From UKL13-2 sp038321965 (GTDB lineage Bacteria; Pseudomonadota; Gammaproteobacteria; Burkholderiales; Usitatibacteraceae), in contig JBBQFL010000006.1 in assembly GCA_038321965.1 (NCBI GenBank), positions 84,854 through 148,853 on the forward strand: a stretch of 64,000 bases of DNA, written 5' to 3'. A model generated the notes under the pieces. That model did no database searches and was not told the origin of the DNA. It worked only from the letters and a program-made list of their open reading frames with translations. Positions 16,606-25,250 of the stretch are shown here, piece after piece. The position numbers were made by a program, and so were the translations under genes. The first letter of the stretch is position 1; every line of letters starts with the position of its first letter.

Positions 16606-17123
16606 GACCACGAGACGCATTGCTTCACGTCGAATTACCCCCGTTCACGCGGCCATTCAGCAGGCTTGCCAGCAGCTTGCCGCATCCCGGTTCCGCCGTG
16701 TTTGCGGCCATGCTCAATGTCGGTCTGCGTCGTGATTTGCCGGCCGATGTCTATTTGCAGCTCACTGGGAGGTGTGTCGAGATCGCCGTGTCTGATTGGG
16801 CCATGCGCTTTCGCTTTACGATATCGCCAGACCGCTTTGTGCCGTTAGCGAGCAGTGCTGTGGTTGATCTAGGTATCACGGCCGCCGCCCGCGATTTTGC
16901 CTTGCTTGCGTCCGGCGAGGAGGATTCGGACACGCTTTATTTCGCGCGACGGGTCGTCGTCGAAGGCGATACCGAGCTTGCCCTGCTGATCAAGAACACG
17001 CTTGATGCCTTGCCCGCCCCGAAGATGCGAAAACTCATCCGCGTCATGCATCGCGGTATGGATCGTCTGCGGTCGTTCCGTGCACGGCGCGGCATCGCGG
17101 GCCGCACGCGAAGTCCGTCTTAG
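16602..17123 (+). CDS. ubiT: UbiT, SCP2-domain lipid-binding protein for anaerobic ubiquinone synthesis
   Basis: 173 residues starting MRPRDALLHVELPPFTRPFS, overlapping ubiV by ATGA. The SCP2 sterol-carrier fold covers about residues 35-135, with the conserved ARDFALLASGEEDSDTLYFA and GDTELALLIKNTLDALP. UbiT binds hydrophobic ubiquinone intermediates, like UbiJ in the aerobic pathway. The C-terminus is basic and Arg-rich. Third gene of the ubiUVT operon. Confidence 0.92.
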   Translation: MRPRDALLHVELPPFTRPFSRLASSLPHPGSAVFAAMLNVGLRRDLPADVYLQLTGRCVEIAVSDWAMRFRFTISPDRFVPLASSAVVDLGITAAARDFALLASGEEDSDTLYFARRVVVEGDTELALLIKNTLDALPAPKMRKLIRVMHRGMDRLRSFRARRGIAGRTRSPS

Positions 17124-17466
17124 CACCGCCTCCAGCCAGCTATTTCGCGGGTCGCGCAAGATGGGTGGTAGCAGGTCAGGTAGTGGCGCGCATGCGCCGG
17201 TCTGCCACATCTTTGATCTGCGTCAAAACCGAGACTGCCGCGAAGCTTGATCATGCCTTTGTGTGATGCACGCCGATGGTGGCATCGGACCGCACACATG
17301 CTGGACGTCAGGTGCATTGATTTTCTTGAACGGTCCGGACGCCATCTTCATCGGACACATCCCGGATGTTTTTTTCGATACTCGCGACGCACTTTTTCCT
17401 AACGCACATGAGAGTGTGGCGGCCAACGTGCTGATTACGAAGACACAAAATCGCGACGCAGCAGCC
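17124..17466. other. Intergenic region before fnr
   Basis: About 340 bases. It holds one FNR-type box. The fnr reading frame remains open back to 17263, so up to 68 extra N-terminal residues are theoretically possible, but they show no domain features. Confidence 0.5.
17213..17226 (+). promoter_or_regulatory. FNR-type box upstream of fnr (probable autoregulation)
   Basis: TTGATCTGCGTCAA matches TTGAT-N4-ATCAA at 9 of 10 positions and is the same variant as the box before fabI. It lies after ubiT and before fnr, so it most simply serves fnr autoregulation. Confidence 0.55.
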
Positions 17467-18168
17467 ATGCCGATGCAGGTCGCCTGTGCACACTGCGCGC
17501 TGAATAAACTATGCCATGCGCACGGCGTGCCCGCCATATTTCAATCCCTGTTCCCGCTTGTCGATGAGAAGCGCATCCGGCTAGGCGCGGGAGCGTGCCT
17601 GTTTCGTGCCGGTGACCCACAGGTCGGTATTTATGCCGTCAAAGCAGGCTTTCTAAAGTCCTGCGTACCGCTGACCGACGGTCGGCGCAACATCGTCGCT
17701 TTCCATGCCATGGGGGACGCTGTAGGTCTCGACGGACTTGGGCGTGGCGTTTATGCCACCGACGCCATCGCGCTGAACGGCTGCGAAGTCTGCTTAATTC
17801 CTCTCGCCAAATTCGAAAAGCTGCTTGAACATCCCGCAGAATCTGTTTACGTCCGACAGTTGCTTGGCCGGGAACTTGCACGCATCGAAGCGCACGCGGC
17901 CGTTGTCGGCACGTTGTCGGCCAAGCAGCGCGTGGCAACATTTCTCCTCGACATGTCGACCGGTTGGGAACAGCGCGGCTATTCAAAGTATGCGTTCGTA
18001 TTGTTCATGAGCCGCAATGACATCGGCAACTTCCTCGGGCTGACATTCGAAACCGTCAGCCGGACGCTATCATATTTTCAGACCAATAAATGGATCACAG
18101 TTAAAGGAAAGAACGTGTTGATCCGCGATTTGCAGGCACTGCAATCGCAGTTGAAGCACGCAACCTAG
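17467..18168 (+). CDS. fnr: FNR-type oxygen-responsive transcription regulator
   Basis: 233 residues from MPMQVACAHCALNKLC. The four predicted [4Fe-4S] ligands are C7, C10, C16 (CX2CX5C) and C109 (in GCEVCLIPLAKF, aligned with the internal FNR cysteine). A cAMP-like beta-roll spans about residues 25-130. The HTH block DIGNFLGLTFETVSRTLSYF has the E..SR reading residues that select TTGAT. It should activate anaerobic genes, and four matching boxes lie in this window. The start was chosen to give the usual FNR length; the ribosome site is weak and the frame is open further upstream. Confidence 0.92.
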   Translation: MPMQVACAHCALNKLCHAHGVPAIFQSLFPLVDEKRIRLGAGACLFRAGDPQVGIYAVKAGFLKSCVPLTDGRRNIVAFHAMGDAVGLDGLGRGVYATDAIALNGCEVCLIPLAKFEKLLEHPAESVYVRQLLGRELARIEAHAAVVGTLSAKQRVATFLLDMSTGWEQRGYSKYAFVLFMSRNDIGNFLGLTFETVSRTLSYFQTNKWITVKGKNVLIRDLQALQSQLKHAT

Positions 18169-18291
18169 CCGCCTGTAGCCACGTACGAGCAGAATCCACC
18201 GATCACTTTAAACTCAAGCACTGACGGGGTTCACCAGCCATTTGTGTGCCGAAAAGCCCATGAATAGGCGTTCTACGCATTTGCCACACAA

Positions 18292-19068
18292 TTATTTCCA
18301 CGTTTCGCCAAACGATTTCCAGTGCGTTGCGGCGGTGTTCGCATTCAAAAACTCGCGCGCCACCTTCACCTCTGCCTCATACGCCACTTTGCTCAAGCTC
18401 CCGCGCAACAATTGAAAGCGTAGGAATACGAGATAGGTATTCATCACATCCGTCTCGCAGTAATCGCGGATATTTTGTAGCTCGCCGCGCTGGTATGCAC
18501 CCCACACCTGTGAGCCGTCCATGCCGAGCTTGCCGGGGAAGCCGCAGAGTTGCGCCATCTGATCCAATGCAGCGCTGGCGCGTGGCTGGTACATCGCCAG
18601 CAGGTCCATCAGATCGAGATGGCGCATGTGATAACGGCTGATGTAATTGTTCCACTTGAAATCGCGGTCGTCCTCGCCCATGTCCCAGAATTTCGGCGCG
18701 ACTAGACCGTGAATGAGCGAGCGGTAATTGAGCACCGGGAGATCGAAGCCACCGCCGTTCCACGAAACCAGCTGCGGCGTGTAGCGCTCGAGTCCATCGA
18801 AAAAGCGCTGGATGATCGTCGGCTCGTCGTCGTCGAGCTTGCCGATCGACCATACGCGCAAGCCTTCGTCGGTACGCAACACACAGGAAATCGCGGCGAC
18901 GCGATGCAAATGATGTTGCAGGAAATCACTGCCGGTCGCCTGACGGCGACGCTGGAATGCCAACTCCGCCACGGCCTCGTCGCTCATGGTGGCGTCGATG
19001 TCGTAAAGCTTGCGCAGGCCAACCACATCGGGAATGGTTTCGATATCGAATACGAGGATGGGGGTCAT
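18292..19068 (-). CDS. DEDD-type 3'-5' exonuclease (PolB-exonuclease-like, PF10108)
   Basis: 258 residues. VFDIETIPD near residue 6 is the ExoI motif with the first Asp and Glu; LVSWNGGGFDLPVL near 98 is the ExoII region; and IRDYCETDVMNTYLVFLRF near 202 is ExoIII. It is a stand-alone proofreading-type exonuclease domain without a polymerase. It lies seven bases after livF on the same strand and may ride at the end of that transcript, though no functional tie is evident. Confidence 0.85.
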   Translation of the reverse strand: MTPILVFDIETIPDVVGLRKLYDIDATMSDEAVAELAFQRRRQATGSDFLQHHLHRVAAISCVLRTDEGLRVWSIGKLDDDEPTIIQRFFDGLERYTPQLVSWNGGGFDLPVLNYRSLIHGLVAPKFWDMGEDDRDFKWNNYISRYHMRHLDLMDLLAMYQPRASAALDQMAQLCGFPGKLGMDGSQVWGAYQRGELQNIRDYCETDVMNTYLVFLRFQLLRGSLSKVAYEAEVKVAREFLNANTAATHWKSFGETWK

Positions 19069-19075
19069 CGGGTTT

Positions 19076-19777
19076 TTATCTGGCGAAGTAGTGTTGGTGC
19101 AGCTCTTCCATGTTCACCTCGTTGGCGGGCTGCGACAACACCACCTTGCCACCCTGCATGAGATAAACATGGTCAGCGATTTTTACTGCACCTTGGGTAT
19201 TTTGCTCCACCAGTACGATGGTGCGGCCATCGGCTTTCAATTTCGCAAGTGTGGCGAACATTTCCTGCACGATCACCGGCGCCAGACCCAGCGAGGGCTC
19301 GTCAATCAGGAGGATTCTCGGGTTCGACATCAATCCGCGCCCCATCATCAGCATCTGCGCTTCACCACCGGACAGTGAACCCGCCATCTGGCCGCGCCGC
19401 GCCAGCAGCAGTGGGAACATCGCGTAGGCGCGCGCCAGGTTGTCCTGCATGGCGGCGCGATTTTGTTTGGCGTAGGCGCCGAGAATCAAGTTTTCTTCGA
19501 CACTCATGTCGCGAAAGATCATGCGGCCTTCGGGGATCAGCGCGATACCATTGCTGGCCCGGTCCCAGGTCGGTTGACCGAGCAGTGACACGCCCTCATC
19601 CACGATGTCGCCTTGCGTCGCAGGTGTCAAGCCGATGATCGCGCGCAACAGCGTGGTTTTGCCAGCACCGTTCGGGCCGATGATGGCCGTCAAATTGCCG
19701 GGGGCAATGTCGAGCGAAACATCCCACAGGACATTGATGGCACCGTAGCCTGCCCGCAGGTTCTTGATTTCAAGCAT
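19076..19777 (-). CDS. livF: Branched-chain-type ABC transporter ATP-binding protein LivF
   Basis: 233 residues. Walker A GPNGAGKTTLL near residue 37, the signature SLSGGEAQML near 133 and Walker B ILLIDEPSLGLAP near 153 are intact. The short LivF form, with IPEGRMIFRDMSVEENL, distinguishes it from LivG. It energises import with LivG, LivH and LivM. The start overlaps the livG stop by eight bases. Confidence 0.92.
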   Translation of the reverse strand: MLEIKNLRAGYGAINVLWDVSLDIAPGNLTAIIGPNGAGKTTLLRAIIGLTPATQGDIVDEGVSLLGQPTWDRASNGIALIPEGRMIFRDMSVEENLILGAYAKQNRAAMQDNLARAYAMFPLLLARRGQMAGSLSGGEAQMLMMGRGLMSNPRILLIDEPSLGLAPVIVQEMFATLAKLKADGRTIVLVEQNTQGAVKIADHVYLMQGGKVVLSQPANEVNMEELHQHYFAR

Positions 19778-20483
19778 GCTCTGCGCCGGTATAACTTCTG
19801 ATCACCGCCGGATCGCGAAACACTTCGTCAGGCGTGCCATCGGCGATCAACTCACCGAAATTCAACACGGCAACGCGCTTGCACAGATTGCTGATAGTCT
19901 CGATATCGTGCTCGATGATGAGTATGCCGACGCCGAACTTTGCGTGCATGTCTTTCAACATCTGCATGAAGCGGCGCTTGCCGGTGGTCTCCAATCCGGC
20001 CAGTACCTCGTCGAGTAGCAGCAATTTTGGATTGGTCGCCAGCGCCTTGCCGACTTCAAGCGCTTTCAGCTCGCTCAGCGCCAACTCGCTCGTCGCATCG
20101 CGTTCCGCTTTCTCAGCGAGGCCGACGAACGCAAGAATTTCATTCAGGCGGGATTCATTTACCGCGCCCGTACCAAAGCGTTGCGCGACGAGCAGGTTTT
20201 CTCGTACCGTCAGTCTGCTGAGTGGTTGCGGCACCTGAAAAGTTCGTCCCAGCCCAAGCCGCGCACGGCGATAGACTGGCACCTTTAGTACATCGACCGC
20301 ATTGAAGACAATGCGACCAGCGTTAGGCCGTGCGAGGCCGGAGATGGCGTTGAACAATGTGGTTTTTCCTGCGCCATTCGGTCCGACCAGCCCCGTCACT
20401 TCGTCAATTGCAATCGACAGCGACAGGCGATTGACTGCAGTTACGCCGCCAAACCGAACTGTGACGTTTTCAAGCTGCAGCAT
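19770..20483 (-). CDS. livG: Branched-chain-type ABC transporter ATP-binding protein LivG
   Basis: 237 residues from MLQLENVTVRFGGVTAVNRL; the frame extends upstream but without family sequence. Walker A GPNGAGKTTLFNAISG, LGRGRTF-like LGRTFQVPQPLSRLTVRENL, and the D-loop region LLLDEVLAGL are present. The signature is ELALSELKALEVGKAL, which departs from the canonical LSGGQ seen in LivF. In the equivalent position LivG proteins usually carry LSYGQQR or similar, so this is a somewhat degenerate signature. It overlaps livM by 14 bases. Confidence 0.88.
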   Translation of the reverse strand: MLQLENVTVRFGGVTAVNRLSLSIAIDEVTGLVGPNGAGKTTLFNAISGLARPNAGRIVFNAVDVLKVPVYRRARLGLGRTFQVPQPLSRLTVRENLLVAQRFGTGAVNESRLNEILAFVGLAEKAERDATSELALSELKALEVGKALATNPKLLLLDEVLAGLETTGKRRFMQMLKDMHAKFGVGILIIEHDIETISNLCKRVAVLNFGELIADGTPDEVFRDPAVIRSYTGAEHA

Positions 20484-21429
20484 GGCGTGAGCGCTTGAAT
20501 TTATCGACGATCCAGGGCAGCAAGCCGCTCGGGCTGAACAGCACCATGCCGGCCAGCAAGGCGCCAAGCATGATCTGGTGCCCGGACGGAATGTAGGATT
20601 TGAAAACGAGTTGATCGATCAGGTAAACGAACACTGCACCGAACACTGGCCCGAGAATCGTCCGATAGCCGCCAAAGATGGCAGCGACGATGGGAATCGT
20701 GCTCCACAATCCGCTGAAGCCATAGTCCGGCTCCAGAAAGTTGATGTAGTGTGCATTGAAGGCGCCGATCACACCCGTCATGAATGCAGAGACGAATAGC
20801 ATCATCGCTTTCAGAAACGTGCTGTTGACGCCGACGATACGCGTCGCGTCCTCGGAATCGTGCATCGCACGCAAGGCAATGCCATAGTGGCTTTCACGAA
20901 TACGCCGATAGATGAGCGCGAAAATCAGCACGATGGTCACAATCACCAGATAGTTGCCGATCTTGCTGCCAAAATCGAACCCGGCGAGCTCCGGCAACCT
21001 CGGGATGCTCGATAGCCCCCCTGAACCGCCCGTTACACTTTTCCATTCGGTCGCAAGGATGCGAAATATTTGCGCGTAGGCGAGGATTGCCAGGGCGAAG
21101 TACGGGCCTTTCAATCGCAGGGTCGGCAGCATCGCAATCGAGGCGATTGCGGCACCCACACCACCGAGTAACATCGCTGCAAACACGGGCACACCAAGCT
21201 TCATCGACAGCAAGGCAGAGACGTACGACCCAACACCAAAAAACGCCGCATGCCCGAAACTCACCATACCGCCGAGATTGCCCAGCAGCGCCCAAGCCAG
21301 CGCCACCCCGCCGATGGCAATTGACGCCACCAGCAAACTCATGACGTAGAGGTTCGAGCCGAACAACACGGGTACCACCAGGTACATGCCTGCCAAAGCC
21401 AGCAAGATTGCGATGGTGCGAGCGTTCAT
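20470..21429 (-). CDS. livM: Branched-chain-type ABC transporter permease LivM
   Basis: 319 residues from MNARTIAILLALAGMY, with about nine to ten helices. NLGGMVSFGHAAFFGVGSYV and ALRAMHDSEDATRIVGVNS are the LivM hallmarks, the latter the coupling loop to the ATPases. It forms the membrane channel with LivH. Spacing to livH is seven bases. Confidence 0.92.
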   Translation of the reverse strand: MNARTIAILLALAGMYLVVPVLFGSNLYVMSLLVASIAIGGVALAWALLGNLGGMVSFGHAAFFGVGSYVSALLSMKLGVPVFAAMLLGGVGAAIASIAMLPTLRLKGPYFALAILAYAQIFRILATEWKSVTGGSGGLSSIPRLPELAGFDFGSKIGNYLVIVTIVLIFALIYRRIRESHYGIALRAMHDSEDATRIVGVNSTFLKAMMLFVSAFMTGVIGAFNAHYINFLEPDYGFSGLWSTIPIVAAIFGGYRTILGPVFGAVFVYLIDQLVFKSYIPSGHQIMLGALLAGMVLFSPSGLLPWIVDKFKRSRHAAA

Positions 21430-21436
21430 CGTCTCG

Positions 21437-22309
21437 CTAACCCCTACGCGCGGCAGCGCCAAACAGGCCGTTCGGCATCACGAATAACACCAGCAGGAAT
21501 AAACCCATGCCGGCAATTTCCTGCAACGCCGAACTGAGCAGCGTGACGGTCAATGCTTCGACAACACCCAACAGCAACGCACCCGCTAGCACGCCAGGAA
21601 TTGAGCCGACACCAGCGAGCACGGTGATGACGAATGCCTTGACGGTGAGCGCATGGCCCAGCGGCGGTTGGATGACGCCGTAGCTGTAAAGCGCCACACC
21701 AGCAAAAGCCGCAAGAATGCCAGCCACCACAAACGACACGATTTCCGTAGTACGCGGATTGATGCCCATCAGCTTGGCTGCGTCACGATTACTGGCAACC
21801 GCGCGTACCGCCCTGCCGTACCAGCTCTTTGATAGCCACCACCAGAGCAAGCCCATCAACACCAGACTCAAAATGAAAAACCCGAGTTCGCTGCGCATGC
21901 TATAGAAAGGCCCGATCACCACTGCGTCCTGCAACCATGCCGATTTGGTGGAGCGGATATCGGCTTTCCAGATCAGCAGGATGGCGTTGGTGAGCATCAC
22001 GCCAATACCGTAAGTGAGGATCAGTGAATTCAGCTCGCGGTCTTTCTGGATGCGGTCCACCAGAAAATAAACCAGCACGGCTGAAATACACACGACGACC
22101 AGCGCCACAGGAATGGCGACGATGGGGCTCACGTTGTAAGCAGATTCGACGGCGTAGGCGACATAGGCTGCCAGCAGCACGAGTTCACCGTGCGCCAGAT
22201 TGATTACCTTCATCGTGCCGAAGACGAGTGCCAGCCCGAGCGCGATCAGCGCGTAGGAGCCGCCTTGCAGCAGGCCGGAGTAAACCGCTTGGAGGATGAG
22301 TTCGGTCAT
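21437..22309 (-). CDS. livH: Branched-chain-type ABC transporter permease LivH
   Basis: 290 residues. LLQGGSYALIALGLALVFGT near residue 14 and VINLAHGELVLLAAYVAY are typical of LivH, and RAVASNRDAAKLMGINPRTT is the cytoplasmic coupling loop. About eight helices. First permease gene of the cluster, 166 bases after livJ, with a C-rich hairpin between. Confidence 0.92.
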   Translation of the reverse strand: MTELILQAVYSGLLQGGSYALIALGLALVFGTMKVINLAHGELVLLAAYVAYAVESAYNVSPIVAIPVALVVVCISAVLVYFLVDRIQKDRELNSLILTYGIGVMLTNAILLIWKADIRSTKSAWLQDAVVIGPFYSMRSELGFFILSLVLMGLLWWWLSKSWYGRAVRAVASNRDAAKLMGINPRTTEIVSFVVAGILAAFAGVALYSYGVIQPPLGHALTVKAFVITVLAGVGSIPGVLAGALLLGVVEALTVTLLSSALQEIAGMGLFLLVLFVMPNGLFGAAARRG

Positions 22310-22386
22310 GGGTTTAGGTAAGGAGGAAAAATTACCGCAACATCGGAATTTTGGGCGCGGTGATTGAATGCGGTGAACGAGCTGTC

Positions 22387-22436
22387 ACCCCCCCCCCCTC
22401 TCCCCTCGTGGGAGAGGGACCGAGGGAGAGGGGGGA
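22387..22436. repeat. C-tract and pyrimidine/purine inverted repeat between livJ and livH
   Basis: A run of 11 C is followed by CTCTCCC...GGGAGAGGG and GGGAGAGGGGGG, which fold back on the C/CTCTCCC stretch. It looks like the C/CTCTCCC-type intergenic repeats common in betaproteobacteria. It may attenuate livJ-to-livHMGF read-through or simply be repetitive DNA. The long C run is also a likely slippage or sequencing-error site. Confidence 0.55.
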
Positions 22437-22475
22437 AATGCGTCAACATTCATTTTCAACCGCGCCAACCACAAC

Positions 22476-23651
22476 CTACCAAGGCACCGCCGGAAAATTC
22501 ATTTTCCCCGTCGCGCTATCCTTTGGCCAGACAACAGCCACCTTGCCACTCTGGTGTTGCCCCATGCGATGACTAAAAAACGGATTGTCGCCTTTGTCGT
22601 CAAACTTTACGCGGCCGATCAACGTCTCCTTATCTGACTTGCGAAGCTCTGCAGGCAGGCCACCTGTTTTCAATGTGCCTGCATCCGCGGCGCGGGCAAT
22701 AGCTTCAAACAGCAGCATCGATTGCACATAGCCAAATTGGCCCAGGTAATCAGGTTCCTTGTTAAAGATCTTCTTGTAGGTCTCGGCAAACTCCTTGCCT
22801 TCGGCCGTTTTGAATTCCGCCGGGAATGGCAACAGCGCTGTACCGTAGACATTCGGCATCAGGTCCGGAAAATCGGACGCCATTTTCGCTGTCGCCAGCG
22901 ACCACACACCGACCATCGCTTTCACATCCGGCTTCAATACCTTGGCTGCGCGAATGATGCCGACATAGTCGTTTTCATAGCCGACCATGGCGATTATTTC
23001 CGATTTGTCCTGCAGTTTTATCTTGTTGATGATGGGCTTGAAATCGGTGATGGCGGGATCGAAAGAGTGCACCACCACTTTTATGCCTTTTGTTTTCAGA
23101 CTCTTTTCGACATCCTTGGCAAGCTCGGCTGGCGCCTCCTTGGTTGACGTGACAATCGATACCGATTTCGCACCCATGTCCGCAAATAACCCCATCATAG
23201 CCGTCGCGTAACCCGTCGCATTGTTAATGCGAAAGAACGTTTTGTGACCGCGCTGGCTGAGGCTGTCATCAACGCCGCCGGAGGTCATGTAGACGAGGCC
23301 CGCCTTGTTGGCGGCATCCGAGGCTGGGCCGATATTGTTGGAGCCGTATCCGCCCGTCAACGCAACCACGCCTTGCGACGCGAGTTTTTCCACAGCTGCC
23401 AATGCCTTGGCAGGCGAGCTCTCATTGTCAATAGTGACAATCTTGATTTTGTATTTGCCGGCGCGCCGATTGAACACGTCAGCCGCCACTTCAATGCCCT
23501 CCTTCATGCCGGTACCCACGCGTGCGAGTGTACCGGTCAAGGGGACTTCACTACCGACGAGAAATTCTTCAGCGTATGCGGTATTAAAACCAAGCGACAA
23601 ACCCGCAACAAGCGTTGCGATAGCTGCAAAATGATTGCGTGTATTTTTCAT
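22476..23651 (-). CDS. livJ: Periplasmic substrate-binding protein of the Liv-type transporter
   Basis: 391 residues with a signal peptide (MKNTRNHFAAIATLVAGLSL, cleavage probably after AYA near residue 28). The Peripla_BP_6 fold begins VGSEVPLTGTLARVGTGMKE and includes LTGGYGSNNIGPASDAANKA. It captures the ligand for LivHMGF. Because an acyl-CoA ligase and acyl-CoA dehydrogenase lie directly upstream on the same strand (40-base gap), the ligand is more likely an organic or aromatic acid than an amino acid; that is an inference. The symbol marks position, not proven leucine specificity. Confidence 0.88.
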   Translation of the reverse strand: MKNTRNHFAAIATLVAGLSLGFNTAYAEEFLVGSEVPLTGTLARVGTGMKEGIEVAADVFNRRAGKYKIKIVTIDNESSPAKALAAVEKLASQGVVALTGGYGSNNIGPASDAANKAGLVYMTSGGVDDSLSQRGHKTFFRINNATGYATAMMGLFADMGAKSVSIVTSTKEAPAELAKDVEKSLKTKGIKVVVHSFDPAITDFKPIINKIKLQDKSEIIAMVGYENDYVGIIRAAKVLKPDVKAMVGVWSLATAKMASDFPDLMPNVYGTALLPFPAEFKTAEGKEFAETYKKIFNKEPDYLGQFGYVQSMLLFEAIARAADAGTLKTGGLPAELRKSDKETLIGRVKFDDKGDNPFFSHRMGQHQSGKVAVVWPKDSATGKMNFPAVPW

Positions 23652-23690
23652 GATCTCCTCCGGTTTTTCGATTTTATTGGCGTCGTGATG

Positions 23691-25250
23691 TCAAGTCGCC
23701 GTCGCGCTGCCAGCCTCTGCCATTTCTTTCAATTTCTTCTTCAATATCTTGCCGGTCGCGGCAGCGGGCAAAACCGGCATGATGATAATTTCACATGGAC
23801 GTTTATATGGCGACAATTGGTCCGCCGCGAAATTGCCAATTTCAACCCCTGTCGCCGCAAACCCTGGCTTCAATTCCACAAACGCAACCACTTCTTCATT
23901 TTCATTGACGGACCGGCCAACGACCGCAGACTGCGACACTGCCGGATGGCTGTTGAGCACCGCTTCCACTTCCACAGGATACACGTTGAAGCCGGAACGA
24001 ATGATGAGCTCTTTGGTGCGGCCAACGATGAACAACGCACCGTCAGGATCGATCCGCGCAATGTCTCCCGTGTTTAGCCAGCCATCTTTGATGACGTTCG
24101 CCGTAGACACGGCATCGCGGTAATAGCCCTTCATGACGTTTGGCCCGCGCACCCAGAGTTCGCCCGGTTCGCTGACCGCGACATCCTGCCCATCACTGTC
24201 CACGGTGCGCAATGACACACCCGGAATGACCTCACCCACAGAGCAATCAGAACGTGGCCGCTCCAGACGCGTTTGGCTCACCGTAGGGCTGCTTTCAGTC
24301 AATCCATAGCCGTTGTGCAGGGTGAGCCCAAGGCGGGCCTCGGATCTCGCCTTCAAAGCCGGATCCATGGGCGAGCCGCCGGCATAGGTGAAATGCAACT
24401 GCGGCGCTTTGAAACTCGCGTCGTCTGCAACAAGCTCGATCAGCTTGGCATACATGGCGGGCACGCCCTGAAATACCGTGATGCCATCGAACATCAGCGC
24501 GTGTGCGACGGCAGCCGCAGAAAAACGCGATGCAATCTGCAAGCAGGCACCCGCCGTCAGGGTGCCGAGCGTGACCGACGCGAGACCATACACATGCGAA
24601 ATCGGCAGCACACCGTAAGCACGGTCCGCCGTGGTCAGGTGCCGCAATTTTGCCGAGACCGTGGCTACGTGCAACAAATTTTGATGCGTCAGCATTACGC
24701 CCTTCGGCGTCCCCGTCGTGCCGGTGGTGTACACGAGCGCGGCAACTTGTTTGTCACCATTTGCGAATACGGGCTCAGGTGCACAGCTTTCGTTCAACGG
24801 CCCGACAGATATCTCGCCAAGCAAATCCCAAAGCTGGCGTGTCGCCGACAGTCGCGTGGCATGCATTGCCGCATCGGGCGAAATAGCGCTGGTAAATAAC
24901 ATCAAGCGTGCGCCGCTGTTCTCCGCAATGGCAACTATTTCACGTGCCGTCAGTCGCGCGTTGGCGAGTACGAACCATGCGTCCAATTCCGCCACCGCAA
25001 ACATGACAGCCACGACCGCCATGCAGTTCTCGGTCACCACGACGACGCGATCTCCGCCGCGCACACCGATATTACTAAGGCGGCGCCTTGCCTCGTCTAT
25101 GGCGACGCCGAGTTGCCCATAAGTCCACTCAGATTGACCATCCCGCAACGCCAAAGCGTCAGGTGTCTTTCTTGCCCATTGCCGAGGCACATCGCTGATG
25201 CGCGCCGGGAGTACAGGCAACTGCTCATCGCCTGAAGCAAAAAATGCCAT
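23691..25250 (-). CDS. AMP-forming acyl-CoA synthetase (class I adenylate-forming enzyme)
   Basis: 519 residues. The P-loop YTTGTTGTPKGVMLTHQN near residue 170, GYGLTESSPTVSQ near 312, LNTGDIARIDPDGALFIVGR near 401 and the C-terminal lysine block PYKRPCEIIIM with ATGKILKKKLKEM mark all core motifs A3-A10. It would activate a carboxylic acid to its CoA ester. Its start overlaps the acyl-CoA dehydrogenase stop by one base (TGATG), so the two act together. The substrate is unknown; it resembles fatty- or dicarboxylic-acid ligases more than acetyl-CoA synthetase in size. Confidence 0.88.
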   Translation of the reverse strand: MAFFASGDEQLPVLPARISDVPRQWARKTPDALALRDGQSEWTYGQLGVAIDEARRRLSNIGVRGGDRVVVVTENCMAVVAVMFAVAELDAWFVLANARLTAREIVAIAENSGARLMLFTSAISPDAAMHATRLSATRQLWDLLGEISVGPLNESCAPEPVFANGDKQVAALVYTTGTTGTPKGVMLTHQNLLHVATVSAKLRHLTTADRAYGVLPISHVYGLASVTLGTLTAGACLQIASRFSAAAVAHALMFDGITVFQGVPAMYAKLIELVADDASFKAPQLHFTYAGGSPMDPALKARSEARLGLTLHNGYGLTESSPTVSQTRLERPRSDCSVGEVIPGVSLRTVDSDGQDVAVSEPGELWVRGPNVMKGYYRDAVSTANVIKDGWLNTGDIARIDPDGALFIVGRTKELIIRSGFNVYPVEVEAVLNSHPAVSQSAVVGRSVNENEEVVAFVELKPGFAATGVEIGNFAADQLSPYKRPCEIIIMPVLPAAATGKILKKKLKEMAEAGSATAT

